This document shows positions 31,595 through 40,794 of a DNA stretch of 64,000 nt, piece after piece. Under the pieces are notes generated by a model that had not been told where the DNA came from, did no database searches, and saw only the letters and a list, made by a program, of their open reading frames with translations. This DNA comes from Stenotrophomonas bentonitica (lineage in GTDB: Bacteria; Pseudomonadota; Gammaproteobacteria; Xanthomonadales; Xanthomonadaceae), in the NCBI RefSeq assembly GCF_013185915.1, contig NZ_JAAZUH010000001.1:620001-684000 (forward strand). Reading direction: 5' to 3'. Every line of letters begins with the position of its first letter. The first letter of the stretch is position 1. The translations under genes were made by a program, and so were the position numbers.

Positions 31595-34042
31595 TCAGGC
31601 AACAGCGTCCTGGCGGGTTCCGGCGGGCTTTCCCGAGCCCTTGCGCTTGCTGTAGAACTCACTGAGCCACTGGTCCGGGGTGAGGTCGGCCTGCGCGACC
31701 TTCTCGCGCCGGGCGGCGTCGAGCAGGACGCGGTGCATCACGTCGATATTGTCGGTGGAAGCCGAAATCACCGACAGGATGTCGTCCATGCCGCGCAGGT
31801 TGAGCTGGCATACGCTGGCCGCGTGACCCTGTTTGACCAGGAAGCAGCGCGAACGCTCGTCCAGGGCGGTGACCACCTTGAACTCGCTCTCGGTCAGCTT
31901 CAGGCCGTCGATGTAGTCCGAGCGGCTGGCATTCGGGTTGGGCAGCAGGATCAGGGTGGCGGTCTGCTCGATCAGGGCGGCAGCAATGTCGCTCTTCAGC
32001 GCGTCCTCCGGGCTCTGGGTGGCGAAGATGCCCATGCCGTTCTGCTTACGGATGGTCTTCTGCTTGTTCTTGGCGAACTCCTTCAGGCCGCCCTCGCCGT
32101 CCAGGATCTTCCAGAACTCATCCATCACGTAGATCAGCGGTCGCCCGTCGATCAGCGACTCCAGCCGGTGCAGCAGGTAGTTGATCACCGGCACCCGCAC
32201 TTCCGGGTTGTCGATGATGTCGGTGTAATCGAAGCCGATGATGTTGGCCCGGCTCAAGTCCACGGTGTCCACCGGGTTGTCGAACACCCAGCCCAGCGAG
32301 TTGCCCGAGGTCCACTTTCGCAGGCGCGCGTACAGGCCGTCGTCGCCCATGTTGGGCAGGCTCTTCTGGAAGTTGGTCATGCTACGCAGGTGCATGGGGG
32401 TGTCGAGCATGTTCTCGACGGCGCGGAAGATGTCCTCTTCCTCGCGGGCGCTGTATTCGTGCTTGTTGGCCAGCACCTTGACCAGGTCAGCCAGGAACTG
32501 CACGTTGGCTTCGTTGTTCTCGCACTGGAACGGATTGAAGCCAGTGGCCTGCCCGTTCTCCAGCGCCAGGTAGTTGCCGCCGCAGGCGCGCACGAAGATC
32601 TCCGCGCCGCGGTCCTTGTCGAAGAAGAAGATGGTCGGCGACGGGTCGTACTTCTGCACCTGGCTGAGCAGGAAGTTGATCAGCGCGGTCTTGCCGGTAC
32701 CGGACTTGCCGATCACCATGGTGTTGGCAATGGCCTTCTCACCCAGCGAGTTCTCTGAGGGGTGGGTGGCGTGGAAATTGAAGTAGTACGGCTGGCCGTT
32801 GGTGGTCTGCAGCGTGGTCACGCAGTCGCCCCACGGGTTGTTGTGCTGCTTGCCGGTGGCGAAGTTGTGCAGCGGCGACAGGCCGAGGAAGTTCAACGAG
32901 CTGATGTTGGCCAGGCGGGTGCGGTAGCGCCAGTTGGCCGGGAACTGCGAGTAGAACGAGGCGGTGACCGCCAGGTCTTCCTTGGTCGACACGAACCCGG
33001 CGTTGGAGAGCTCGGCGCGGGTGGTGGCGATGTTCTGCGAGAGCTTCTCCTGGCTGTCGGCGTAGACGGCCATGATGAAGTGGTACTCGCCCAGCACGAA
33101 ATTGCCCGAGGAGAGCTGGTCCATCGCCTGGTCGAGTTCGACGATCTGGCTGACGGCCTTGTCGCCGGAGGAGATCATCATGCCCTTGGTGCGGTCCAGC
33201 ACCTTGAGCGCGTCCTGGCGGCCCATGGGGCTGAAGGAATGGGTGATGACGTACTCGAAGTCCAGGTACTTCAGGCCGTTCAACACGCCGGGATAGGTGC
33301 CTTCGGCGTATTCCTTGATGTTGAGGATGGCGCCGAAGTGGTTCACGCCGTTGGGCGTATTGATCACGAAGTCGCCGGTCTTGGCCGAGAACATGTGCCG
33401 GCTGATCGGCAGGTAGTCCTTGACCGGGGCCGACAGCACCGGCACCGGCTCGTCCACCCGGTTGAGCAGGTAGCCGAAGAACTCCAGGGTCTCGGAGAAC
33501 ACCAGGCCGTTCTTTGCTTCATACATGCCCATGCGGTACGGCGAGTAGTCACGGATCACCGCTTCCACGTTGCCGGCCATTTCCAGCAGCTTGGCCACCG
33601 CCTGGTCCTGCTCGGCCTGCAGCTGGGTGATGCTGGAGGACTTGTCCATGAAGCGCTTACCCGCCACCACCGGCCGGTAGATCATGGTCAGGTACAGCTC
33701 GTTCTGCATGATCCGCTGCGAGCCGAGCATGCCCATGTACTGGTCGGAAACGTCCTGGTTGAAGCGCTGGCCGAACTTGCTGCTGCCCTTGAGTTGGCGG
33801 CGACGGCGGATGTCATGCACCCAGAATGCGACGTTGACGAAGTCCGGCGCTCGCAGGGTCTGCAGCAGGCGGTTGAAGGTGTTGTGCCGGTGTTCCAGCT
33901 CCCAGTCCTCGCGCCCCACGAACGGCAGGCCTTCCAGATGCCAGGTCAGCAGGAAGTCTCCGCCCGTGGTCTTCACGACCGTCGGCGCCACATGGGACGA
34001 CAGGGGGATGAATTCGCTGATCGAGGTGTCGGGACTGAACAT
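31595..34042 (-). CDS. virB4: VirB4 T4SS ATPase
   Basis: An 815-residue ATPase that powers pilus assembly and secretion. Walker A is MVIGKSGTGKTALINF near residue 440 and Walker B is LIYVMDEFWKILDG near residue 640; the N-terminal CagE/TrbE/VirB domain precedes them. Length fits VirB4. I took the ATG of MFSPDTSISEF; a TTG four codons earlier is also open. It is followed by virB5 and preceded by virB3. Confidence 0.96.
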   Translation of the reverse strand: MFSPDTSISEFIPLSSHVAPTVVKTTGGDFLLTWHLEGLPFVGREDWELEHRHNTFNRLLQTLRAPDFVNVAFWVHDIRRRRQLKGSSKFGQRFNQDVSDQYMGMLGSQRIMQNELYLTMIYRPVVAGKRFMDKSSSITQLQAEQDQAVAKLLEMAGNVEAVIRDYSPYRMGMYEAKNGLVFSETLEFFGYLLNRVDEPVPVLSAPVKDYLPISRHMFSAKTGDFVINTPNGVNHFGAILNIKEYAEGTYPGVLNGLKYLDFEYVITHSFSPMGRQDALKVLDRTKGMMISSGDKAVSQIVELDQAMDQLSSGNFVLGEYHFIMAVYADSQEKLSQNIATTRAELSNAGFVSTKEDLAVTASFYSQFPANWRYRTRLANISSLNFLGLSPLHNFATGKQHNNPWGDCVTTLQTTNGQPYYFNFHATHPSENSLGEKAIANTMVIGKSGTGKTALINFLLSQVQKYDPSPTIFFFDKDRGAEIFVRACGGNYLALENGQATGFNPFQCENNEANVQFLADLVKVLANKHEYSAREEEDIFRAVENMLDTPMHLRSMTNFQKSLPNMGDDGLYARLRKWTSGNSLGWVFDNPVDTVDLSRANIIGFDYTDIIDNPEVRVPVINYLLHRLESLIDGRPLIYVMDEFWKILDGEGGLKEFAKNKQKTIRKQNGMGIFATQSPEDALKSDIAAALIEQTATLILLPNPNASRSDYIDGLKLTESEFKVVTALDERSRCFLVKQGHAASVCQLNLRGMDDILSVISASTDNIDVMHRVLLDAARREKVAQADLTPDQWLSEFYSKRKGSGKPAGTRQDAVA

Positions 34043-34132
34043 GACCGGTTCCAATGGATGCTGCGGGGATGACGCGGGTCCTGCACCGGGCAGGCGACGG
34101 GGGTCGCCTGCCCGGGGTACTGCATGCCGTCG

Positions 34133-34441
34133 TCAGGCCGACGGCGGTGGCTTGTCGCGGTAGTGGTTGGGCGTGAACACCCACATGCCGTTGTGCTGTT
34201 CCAGGTTGCGTGCGCGGAACTTGAACTGCAGGCGCAGACCGATCAGGCGGAAGATCATTTCATCGCGCTTGGCCATCTGCCGGAGGATGAAGATGGCGAT
34301 CGGAATGGTGACCAGCAGCCGCATGTCGATGTACATGCTCAGCAGCAACAAGCCGCCCGCGACCAGGAAGAACGGGACGTACGGGACGCCCAGGAACATC
34401 GCCGGTCGGGTGCAGCCGCGGAACAGGACGTTCTTATGCAC
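34133..34441 (-). CDS. virB3: VirB3 T4SS inner-membrane protein
   Basis: A 102-residue protein with the VirB3 signature: LFRGCTRPAMFLGVPYVPFF, then a hydrophobic hairpin (LVAGGLLLLSMYIDMRLLVT, IPIAIFILRQMAKRD). Length is typical. Its start overlaps the end of virB2 by eight bases. Confidence 0.93.
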   Translation of the reverse strand: MHKNVLFRGCTRPAMFLGVPYVPFFLVAGGLLLLSMYIDMRLLVTIPIAIFILRQMAKRDEMIFRLIGLRLQFKFRARNLEQHNGMWVFTPNHYRDKPPPSA

Positions 34442-34832
34442 GGTAGTACTGGACGACGTTCATGATCGAGGTGACGGTGGTCTGGCAGGAGCTGGCATTG
34501 CCGTCGCCCAGCAGCATCTTGGCGATCTGGCCGGCCGCGCCGATCAGCAGGCCGCCGATCAGGATCGGGGCCACGTCGCCGATGCGCTTGTGGGCGAAGG
34601 CGATCTGGTAGCCGGCGAAGATCACCGCGATGGTGACCACGGCGATCGAGGCGATGTTCAGCAGACCGTTGATGTTGGAGAAGAAGCCGCAGACCTTGGT
34701 GTCGGTGCCGCCGAAGTTGGTGGCCTGGGCGAACACGTCCGGCACGAAGACGGCAGTGGCGAAGGCGACGGCCATCAGGGCGGTCTTCAGCGAGCGCTGG
34801 GCGTGGACGATGTCGAGGTGGGTACGCTTCAT
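34434..34832 (-). CDS. virB2: VirB2 major pilin
   Basis: A 132-residue prepilin. The signal region (LKTALMAVAFATAVFVPDVF followed by AQA) precedes a mature pilin with two hydrophobic helices (LLNIASIAVVTIAVIFAGYQ and VAPILIGGLLIGAAGQIAKM) separated by the charged loop AFAHKRIGD, the normal VirB2 plan. Two Cys residues (KVCGFF, ASSCQT) could form a disulphide. I chose ATG over a GTG 30 bases upstream because AAGGA is properly spaced. Confidence 0.93.
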   Translation of the reverse strand: MKRTHLDIVHAQRSLKTALMAVAFATAVFVPDVFAQATNFGGTDTKVCGFFSNINGLLNIASIAVVTIAVIFAGYQIAFAHKRIGDVAPILIGGLLIGAAGQIAKMLLGDGNASSCQTTVTSIMNVVQYYRA

Positions 34833-34877
34833 TGTGGATTTTCCTTGTTGATGGTCAGACACGACTGGATCGTTCCT

Positions 34878-35705
34878 TCAGAACACGAAGGCGGCATCCC
34901 CGGCGGGGACGTTCTGTACCGGCATCGCCTGCGCAGGCGGGGCCTGCGTCGGCAATGCCACCGGTGCGTTGCGCTCGCTCCACGGACGCACCACCACCGG
35001 GCCGGCGGTGTTCTGCGCCATCGGCTGGGCAGGCACGGGAGGGAGTGCGATGGGTTCCGGCGCGGCAGCGGGCGCGGGCGGTTGCGGCATCGCCCGTTCC
35101 ACGGCGCCCATCACCACCCGCGACAAGGCCGCGTCGGCGGTGCGGAGCGCGACCACGTCCTGCGGCTGCCCGCTGAGCTGCGGATGGTGGGCAACGTCGA
35201 CAACGCGGCGCTCCGCGCGGCTAACCACATCGATGGGCACCGCGCCGTTGGCCGCCACCATGCTGCCGCGTTGCCGGGCGATGGAGGCGAACACCTTCTG
35301 CACGTAGCCGTGGCGGAAGCCGGTGGTGAAGTTGCCCGAGTAGTAGCAGCTGAACGACTTGCCCCAGTCGTTGCCCGAGCGCCCGTAGCACTCGGCCAGG
35401 ATGCGCGAGGCAGCCTGCAGGTTCGGGCACTGCTGGAAGGCCTTTTCGTACGAATCGAGCCCGTACTTGACCAGGTTGTAGCGGTTGACCTGGGCCAGCC
35501 CGACCGAGAAATTGTAGCCCTTCTCTTCCAGCATGCGCACCGTGGCCAAAGCCTCGTCCAGCTGCTTGGGCTGGCGCACCAGCGCACCGCCGACCACGCC
35601 GATGGCGTACGGATTGCGCGAGGATTCGACGTTGATCACATGCTGCATCACGTCCATCGACACTGCCATTTCGGGGCAGGCCATCATTTCCAGTCCAGGC
35701 AGCAT
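34878..35705 (-). CDS. virB1: VirB1 lytic transglycosylase
   Basis: A 275-residue peptidoglycan-cleaving enzyme that opens the wall for the T4SS. The SLT domain is at residues 10-160, with the catalytic Glu in INVESSRNPYAIGVVGG and the supporting motifs SVGLAQVNRYN and CYYSGNF. The last 75 residues are Pro/Ala-rich and probably disordered. No signal peptide is seen in front of the catalytic domain with this start. The start forms TGATG with the virB11 stop. Confidence 0.92.
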   Translation of the reverse strand: MLPGLEMMACPEMAVSMDVMQHVINVESSRNPYAIGVVGGALVRQPKQLDEALATVRMLEEKGYNFSVGLAQVNRYNLVKYGLDSYEKAFQQCPNLQAASRILAECYGRSGNDWGKSFSCYYSGNFTTGFRHGYVQKVFASIARQRGSMVAANGAVPIDVVSRAERRVVDVAHHPQLSGQPQDVVALRTADAALSRVVMGAVERAMPQPPAPAAAPEPIALPPVPAQPMAQNTAGPVVVRPWSERNAPVALPTQAPPAQAMPVQNVPAGDAAFVF

Positions 35706-36757
35706 CAGGCGTCCCTCCCCGTGGCGGCCAGCGCCCGTTCGGGGCTGAAATCGATGCCGGTGATGTAGCGGCTGCCGGCGTGTGCCTTGATATGCACCAC
35801 CACGTCGATGGTCATCATCAGCAGGCGCTTGATCACCGAGAACTCCAGGCCCGAGCCCTCCGCCGAGGCCTTCACCATCAGGCCCAGCTGGTCCCAGGTC
35901 TGCTCCGGGCTGCCGGCATGGCAGCTGGTGATCGAACCGGGGTGGCCGGAGGCGCAGTTGCGGATGAAGTAAAACGCTTCATCGCCACGGAGCTCGGCCA
36001 GGATGATGCGGTCCGGCTTCATGCGAAGGCAGGCTTCCATGCAGCTCTTGGCGGTGACATTGCTCGCGCTTTGCCCGCCCTTGGAATACAGCAGGTGCAC
36101 CACGTTGGGCTGGCTGATGAAGAGCTCGCGCGCGTCCTCGATGGTGACCAGGCGCTCGTTGGCCGGAATGTGGTTGACCAGCGACTTCATGAAAGTAGTC
36201 TTGCCGCTGCCGGTGGCGCCGGAGACCACGATGTTCTTCCGGTACTGCACCGCCTTGCGGAAGAACTCGGCGTAGTCGCGGTTCTGGCGCAGGGCCAGCA
36301 GCTCCTGGTCCTGCTCGCTGAGCGAGGCACCCTGCTCCAGGATCTGGTTGAAGAAGCCGTCGCTCTGGTACTGCTCCAGGGTTTTGGTGTGCTTGGACGG
36401 CAGGCGGATGGTGATCGACACCTTGCCTGCGTCGCACGCCGGCGGAATGACGAACTGGGCACGCTGGCCAGTCGGGAAGGTCAGCGACACCACCGGGTCC
36501 ACATCGGTGATGCGCTGGCCGGTGTTGCTTTCATTGACCACGGCGGTACAGAACTGGCGCGCACGCTCGTAGGTCAGCGTGGGCACTTCCACACGCTGCC
36601 ATCCGTCACGCGTTTCCAGGTACACCTCGCCCGGACGGTTGATGCAGATTTCCGTCACATCGGGCGAGGTCATGTACGTGTGGATACCCAGGACCTCGTA
36701 CTGGTACCTGAGGAACTCACTGGAAACGTCGGCTACGGGGGCCACTTCGGCGTCCAT
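35705..36757 (-). CDS. virB11: VirB11 T4SS ATPase
   Basis: A 350-residue hexameric traffic ATPase. It has the N-terminal domain, then Walker A VVSGATGSGKTTFMKSLV near residue 175, the Asp box TIEDARELF, Walker B RIILAELRGDEA and the His box GHPGSITSCHAGSPEQTWDQ. Family length is normal. It follows virB10 by 15 bases and overlaps virB1 by one base. Confidence 0.96.
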   Translation of the reverse strand: MDAEVAPVADVSSEFLRYQYEVLGIHTYMTSPDVTEICINRPGEVYLETRDGWQRVEVPTLTYERARQFCTAVVNESNTGQRITDVDPVVSLTFPTGQRAQFVIPPACDAGKVSITIRLPSKHTKTLEQYQSDGFFNQILEQGASLSEQDQELLALRQNRDYAEFFRKAVQYRKNIVVSGATGSGKTTFMKSLVNHIPANERLVTIEDARELFISQPNVVHLLYSKGGQSASNVTAKSCMEACLRMKPDRIILAELRGDEAFYFIRNCASGHPGSITSCHAGSPEQTWDQLGLMVKASAEGSGLEFSVIKRLLMMTIDVVVHIKAHAGSRYITGIDFSPERALAATGRDA

Positions 36758-36772
36758 GGTCTGTCCAGTCGG

Positions 36773-38008
36773 TCAGCGGCGGCGCGGCAGCACGTCGCTG
36801 AAGTCGACGTCCTTGGCCACGTAGACACTGACCACAGTGCCCTGGTTGATGGTCACGGTGGGCGGGCGACGCTCGCTCAGCGCTTCGTTTGCCAGGCGCT
36901 CCATGCTGCGCGCGGTCGCACTCTCATAGGGCGACTGCACGGCAAAGCCGTTGCTGGCGATCTCTGTGGTTTCCGGACCGTGTTCGGCGGCCGCGTATTT
37001 GAACGCGTCGGCGATCAGGCTGATCATCAGCGCCGAGGCGATGCGGCTGCCCCAGTGCGCGCTGTAGTCGCCGGGATGACCGGCGCCACCGAGCTGGTCG
37101 ATGCCGGGGCTGGACATGGCCACGTCGATGCCGTTGGGCGTAGTGATGCGGTCCCACACCACTTCCACGCGCTTGCCCTGCGGGCCGCCACCGTAGGCGC
37201 CATAGATCTTCGAACCCTTCGGCAGCAGCAGGCTGCGGCCATTGATCGAGTACACCGGCTCGGTGAGCAGGCAGGAGGTGAAGCCGGCCACGTCGGTGAT
37301 GATGCGGGTCTCGAGCACGCAGCGCAGGTAGGTGCCGCGGACCAGCAACGCATCCGGGCTGCGGATGAAGCTGGCGTTGGACACATCCTCCACGTCCGGG
37401 CCGCGACGGACCTTGGCCGGTGCCGGCTGCTGCGCGCCGGGCAGCTGGGCCAGCATGGCGCGGGTGTACTCGTCGTCCGGACGGCCACCGAGACCGCCGG
37501 CCTGCCCTTCGGCACCGCCGCCGCCCATGCCGCCGCCTACTCCACTGCCGGACGCCATGCGGCGATCCAGCAGCGAAGGCTGGCGCGGTTCGTTGGACAT
37601 GTCCATGTCGCCGCCGATCGCCGGCGGCGTGCGGTACGGGTTGTCCTGCGCCGGTGGCGGCAACGGCGGCAGCATTTCAATGGGCTGCGCGTCGGCCACC
37701 GGCGGTGGTGCCACTACCGGCGGCGCGGTCGGCAGCTCCGGCGTGGACACGCGGGCCTGTTCGTTGACCTTGGCCGGGCGGTCCTGGTCGTCGCTGCTCT
37801 TGCGCAGCAGCAGGAAGCCCATTGCGATGACCAGCACCAGGATGCCACCGAGGAAGGCCAGGGCCTTGCGGTTCAGGCGCTGCTCTTCGGCCGAGCGCAG
37901 CTGCGGCGCGGCGGCGTCCAGGTTGGGATTGTTGTCGGCCACGTTCTGCCCGTAGTACGGGTTGCCGGTGGGCTCATGCGGCTCGTTGCCGGGAGTGTGC
38001 TGGCTCAT
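36773..38008 (-). CDS. virB10: VirB10 T4SS core-complex protein
   Basis: A 411-residue protein spanning both membranes. A short cytoplasmic N terminus precedes the transmembrane helix KALAFLGGILVLVIAMGFLL (about residues 48-67), then a Pro-rich periplasmic linker and the C-terminal beta-barrel domain (YLRCVLETRIITDVAGFTSC, RSLLLPKGSKIYGAY, VAMSSPGIDQLGGAGHPGDY). The gene overlaps virB9 by four bases (ATGA). Confidence 0.95.
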   Translation of the reverse strand: MSQHTPGNEPHEPTGNPYYGQNVADNNPNLDAAAPQLRSAEEQRLNRKALAFLGGILVLVIAMGFLLLRKSSDDQDRPAKVNEQARVSTPELPTAPPVVAPPPVADAQPIEMLPPLPPPAQDNPYRTPPAIGGDMDMSNEPRQPSLLDRRMASGSGVGGGMGGGGAEGQAGGLGGRPDDEYTRAMLAQLPGAQQPAPAKVRRGPDVEDVSNASFIRSPDALLVRGTYLRCVLETRIITDVAGFTSCLLTEPVYSINGRSLLLPKGSKIYGAYGGGPQGKRVEVVWDRITTPNGIDVAMSSPGIDQLGGAGHPGDYSAHWGSRIASALMISLIADAFKYAAAEHGPETTEIASNGFAVQSPYESATARSMERLANEALSERRPPTVTINQGTVVSVYVAKDVDFSDVLPRRR

Positions 38009-38781
38009 TTCTTTACGTTCCTTCGCAGGCCGACGACGCTGTCACCGTGGCGGATCACCAGGTAGGGATAGGTGCCATGCACGATGAGCGCGTTGCCTTC
38101 CACCGTGGTGTTGACCACGAAGTCCTCACCGTCTTCGCTTTCGCGACCGAACACCGCCGGGAAGATCCCGGTCTTGTACTCCGGCGACGCGGGCAGCTTG
38201 AGGTAGGTGAAGCGGCCATCGTCGTAGGCGTTGACCGGGATCAGCCAGCCCATCTTCTTCGCGCGGCGCGTCGAGTAGGAGTAGTCGAAGTTGTACTGGC
38301 GGTCCTTGGCCAGCTCCGAGCTGAGCAGCGGCTTGACCTCTTCGTCCACCGCCTGCTGCGCGGTACCGAATTCGGTATCGCTCGGGTAACGGAAGGCGAT
38401 CTTGTACTGCACGCCCGCGCGCCGCGCCTGTTCCAGCTGGCGCCAGTCGGTGGCGACCACCTTCAGTTCGAAGATGTACGAATGGGTCTCGGTGCGCACC
38501 ATCATGTTGGTGTCCACGTCGACGTTCTTCGGCTTGAGATAGAACACGTTCTCGCGACGGGTCAGCTCCCAGCCGCTGCTGAAGCCGGTGCTGTAGTCCA
38601 GGATCTTCTCGTTCGGGCTCAGTTCGATCTGGGTGGTCAGGCCCAGGCCGGTGCGCACCGGGTAGATGCGGTCCTGTTCGTACTCGTACTGGTCCACCAC
38701 CTGGGCCTGCGCCGGGGCGCTGGCCATGGCCATGATCGGCACCAGGGCCAATGCGGCCCATCCAATGTTGCGACTACTCAT
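38005..38781 (-). CDS. virB9: VirB9 T4SS outer-membrane core protein
   Basis: A 258-residue periplasmic protein with a signal peptide (ALALVPIMAMASAPAQAQ), the VirB9 N-terminal domain (YPVRTGLGLTTQIELSPNEK) and the C-terminal domain that pairs with VirB7 (YSTRRAKKMGWLIPVNAYDD, LIVHGTYPYLVIRHGDSVVG). It overlaps virB8 and virB10 by four bases each, so virB8-9-10 are translationally coupled. Confidence 0.95.
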   Translation of the reverse strand: MSSRNIGWAALALVPIMAMASAPAQAQVVDQYEYEQDRIYPVRTGLGLTTQIELSPNEKILDYSTGFSSGWELTRRENVFYLKPKNVDVDTNMMVRTETHSYIFELKVVATDWRQLEQARRAGVQYKIAFRYPSDTEFGTAQQAVDEEVKPLLSSELAKDRQYNFDYSYSTRRAKKMGWLIPVNAYDDGRFTYLKLPASPEYKTGIFPAVFGRESEDGEDFVVNTTVEGNALIVHGTYPYLVIRHGDSVVGLRRNVKK

Positions 38782-39920
38782 CGGTTGCTTGCTCCCTCAG
38801 CAGTTCCGGTGGAAACGTTTCGTGCCGGCGCAGTGGCCGGTTGCCGCGGCGCGACCTGTCCTGGTATTGCCTGGCCGGGCACGACCTGCCCGGGGTTCTG
38901 TTGCTGCATCGGCTGGGCCGGCATTGGCTGTGCGGGCATCGGCTGGCCCGGCACCGTCATCTGGCCGGGAACCGGCTGGCCTTGAACCTGCTGGCCCGGT
39001 GCCACGGTCTGCCCCGGCACCGGCGCGGCTACCGGCTGCCCGGTATTCGGATCGATCATCGTGGCGGCCGCTGGATTGTTCGGGTCGTACACCGGCACCG
39101 CAGCCGCGGCGGCCGCTTGCGCAGCTGCCTGCGCTGCCGCGGCCTGGTTGGCCTGGCTGGTCATCGACGCGTCGTCCGGCACCGGCACGCCGCGCGCGTA
39201 GTCGCTGTCGACGCGGTACTCGGTGACCTGGAACGCCAGCGGGTTGAGCACGCGGTCCTGTTCGGAGAGGGCCAGGTCGGTGCGGTACTCGAACCGCATC
39301 GTCACCAGCTTGTTGTCCAGGAACTGCATTACCCCGGTGGTCTTGTCGAGCAGGCTGCGCTGGATGCGCACCGACGCGCCACGGAAGCTGCCATTGCCCT
39401 CCGCCGCCAGCGGCGTGATGCTGAGGATCTTGACCCGGATCGCCTTGTTGGTGCCGTACACGTACACGGGGTTCTGCGGATTGTTGTTCGCATAGCGCTG
39501 GCGCTGGGTTGCAGCCACCGGCTCGGACGACATCGTGAACACCAGGTCCCAGTCGCGCAGGCCCATCACCGCCGAATCGAACGACTCGCGCGCCATCACG
39601 TATTGCGCGACGTTGCTGCGGTTGATCGCCTCGTTGGCGGTGATCGACCCGGCACCGAACGTTCCGCTGAGGCGCGCGACCGTGGCGTTGCCAGTGTACG
39701 CGTCGGCCATCACCAGGAACGGCACCTTCTCCTTGAGCGGCAGCATGTAGTAGTAGCCGCCGGCCAATGCCAGCGACATCACCATCGAGCCGGTCGCCAC
39801 CCACCACGCGCGACGCTCGCTGCGACGCGCCATGTCGGCGACGGTCAACTCGTAACTCACAGCCTTGGCGACCGCCTGGTCGACCTTGGGATTGTTGCCT
39901 GCGTCCTTCTTTCGGAACAT
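38778..39920 (-). CDS. virB8: VirB8 T4SS inner-membrane protein with long Pro/Gln tail
   Basis: A 380-residue bitopic protein. A cytoplasmic N terminus and one helix (WWVATGSMVMSLALAGGYYY) precede the VirB8 periplasmic domain to about residue 240 (YVMARESFDSAVMGLRDWDL, FRYTD-like FEYRTDLALSEQDR). About 130 further residues of Ala/Pro/Gln/Gly-rich sequence follow, with repeats such as PGQ-x-V and MPAQP. Classical VirB8 lacks this tail; X-type systems have shorter or longer versions. It may reach the outer membrane or bind partner subunits. Confidence 0.92.
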   Translation of the reverse strand: MFRKKDAGNNPKVDQAVAKAVSYELTVADMARRSERRAWWVATGSMVMSLALAGGYYYMLPLKEKVPFLVMADAYTGNATVARLSGTFGAGSITANEAINRSNVAQYVMARESFDSAVMGLRDWDLVFTMSSEPVAATQRQRYANNNPQNPVYVYGTNKAIRVKILSITPLAAEGNGSFRGASVRIQRSLLDKTTGVMQFLDNKLVTMRFEYRTDLALSEQDRVLNPLAFQVTEYRVDSDYARGVPVPDDASMTSQANQAAAAQAAAQAAAAAAVPVYDPNNPAAATMIDPNTGQPVAAPVPGQTVAPGQQVQGQPVPGQMTVPGQPMPAQPMPAQPMQQQNPGQVVPGQAIPGQVAPRQPATAPARNVSTGTAEGASNR

Positions 39921-39953
39921 GGGGTCATCCGTACTGCTGGAACATCAAGGGGA

Positions 39954-40412
39954 TCAGCTGCCGCTGGTGCTGTTGGCGTTGCCGGTGGCCGCAGTCGGCG
40001 CCGACGCCGAAGCGGTCTGCACCACGATCTGGTTGCCGACGATCGACACCAGCACGCCCTGCCCCGCATACGCGGCGCTCAGGTCGATCATGGCCTGCTG
40101 CGGATTGGTGGTACCGATCGTGGAGACCGCGCCATACAGCGTGTAATCGGAACTGATGCGGTAATCGAGCGTCATGCCCGAATCCTTGGCCCAGCGTTCA
40201 AGCATGGTCTTCAAGGTGCCGTCCATCGGCGAAGCCTGGTACACGTAACTGGTGTACAGCGGGATTTCCATCGTGGTGCTGGCGAAGCGGTTCACCGGCT
40301 TCCACCGGCCGCCGAAGTCCGGCGCCGGTGCAGTGGCGCACCCGGCGAGCAACAGCACCGCAGATGCAATGGCGACGCCGATGGATCCCTTGAACAATGA
40401 CGCTTGCTTCAT
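39954..40412 (-). CDS. virB7: VirB7 lipoprotein with N0-like domain
   Basis: A 152-residue lipoprotein. The signal ends in the lipobox LLLAGC, so Cys near residue 23 should be lipidated. Beyond the short VirB9-binding segment (FGGRWKPVNRFAS) there is a globular domain of about 85 residues (LKTMLERWAKDSGMTLDYRI onward) of the N0/secretin type known from the Xanthomonas citri VirB7; agrobacterial VirB7 is only about 45 residues. AGGGAAG before the ATG supports the start. It begins the virB7-B6 operon, 380 bases after virD4. Confidence 0.92.
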   Translation of the reverse strand: MKQASLFKGSIGVAIASAVLLLAGCATAPAPDFGGRWKPVNRFASTTMEIPLYTSYVYQASPMDGTLKTMLERWAKDSGMTLDYRISSDYTLYGAVSTIGTTNPQQAMIDLSAAYAGQGVLVSIVGNQIVVQTASASAPTAATGNANSTSGS

Positions 40413-40794
40413 ACGAACTTCCCTATGGCGTACGGAATAGCGGTTTTCAGCCTGAAAATCGGCAAAACTAAAGCGTGTCGACGCCCACGGCGGGCTCAAC
40501 CAGTCAACGTGCGGATGTGAGTTGAAACACTTTTCAACGGTGAAACCGGGCCCCAGCCCGCCTGGTGTGCATTCGCCCCGAACGCCTGTCCGGCCCCTGC
40601 GCCTGCACACTCAAACCGTGAAAAGCCATCCTTGTACTTGCTGCTGCATGCGTAACGACGATTTCATGACGCATGAAACGTCCATCAAAATTACGATGCC
40701 ACACCTCCGCGTCAAATCAACGTCAATTACGACAACTTTTTAACCTTCACACGCAACTTCTTTGACGTGCGTCACATGCGTTCACGTGCAGCGC
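40413..40794 (-). promoter_or_regulatory. virD4-virB7 intergenic region, probable vir promoter
   Basis: No gene is visible in these 382 bases. The region is AT-richer than its surroundings and should hold the promoter of virB7-B6. Near the virD4 end are TGACGTGCGTCA (40763-40774, perfect five-base arms) and several related TGACG/CGTCA half sites (for example around 40667 and 40712). No convincing -35/-10 pair could be chosen by eye. Confidence 0.45.
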
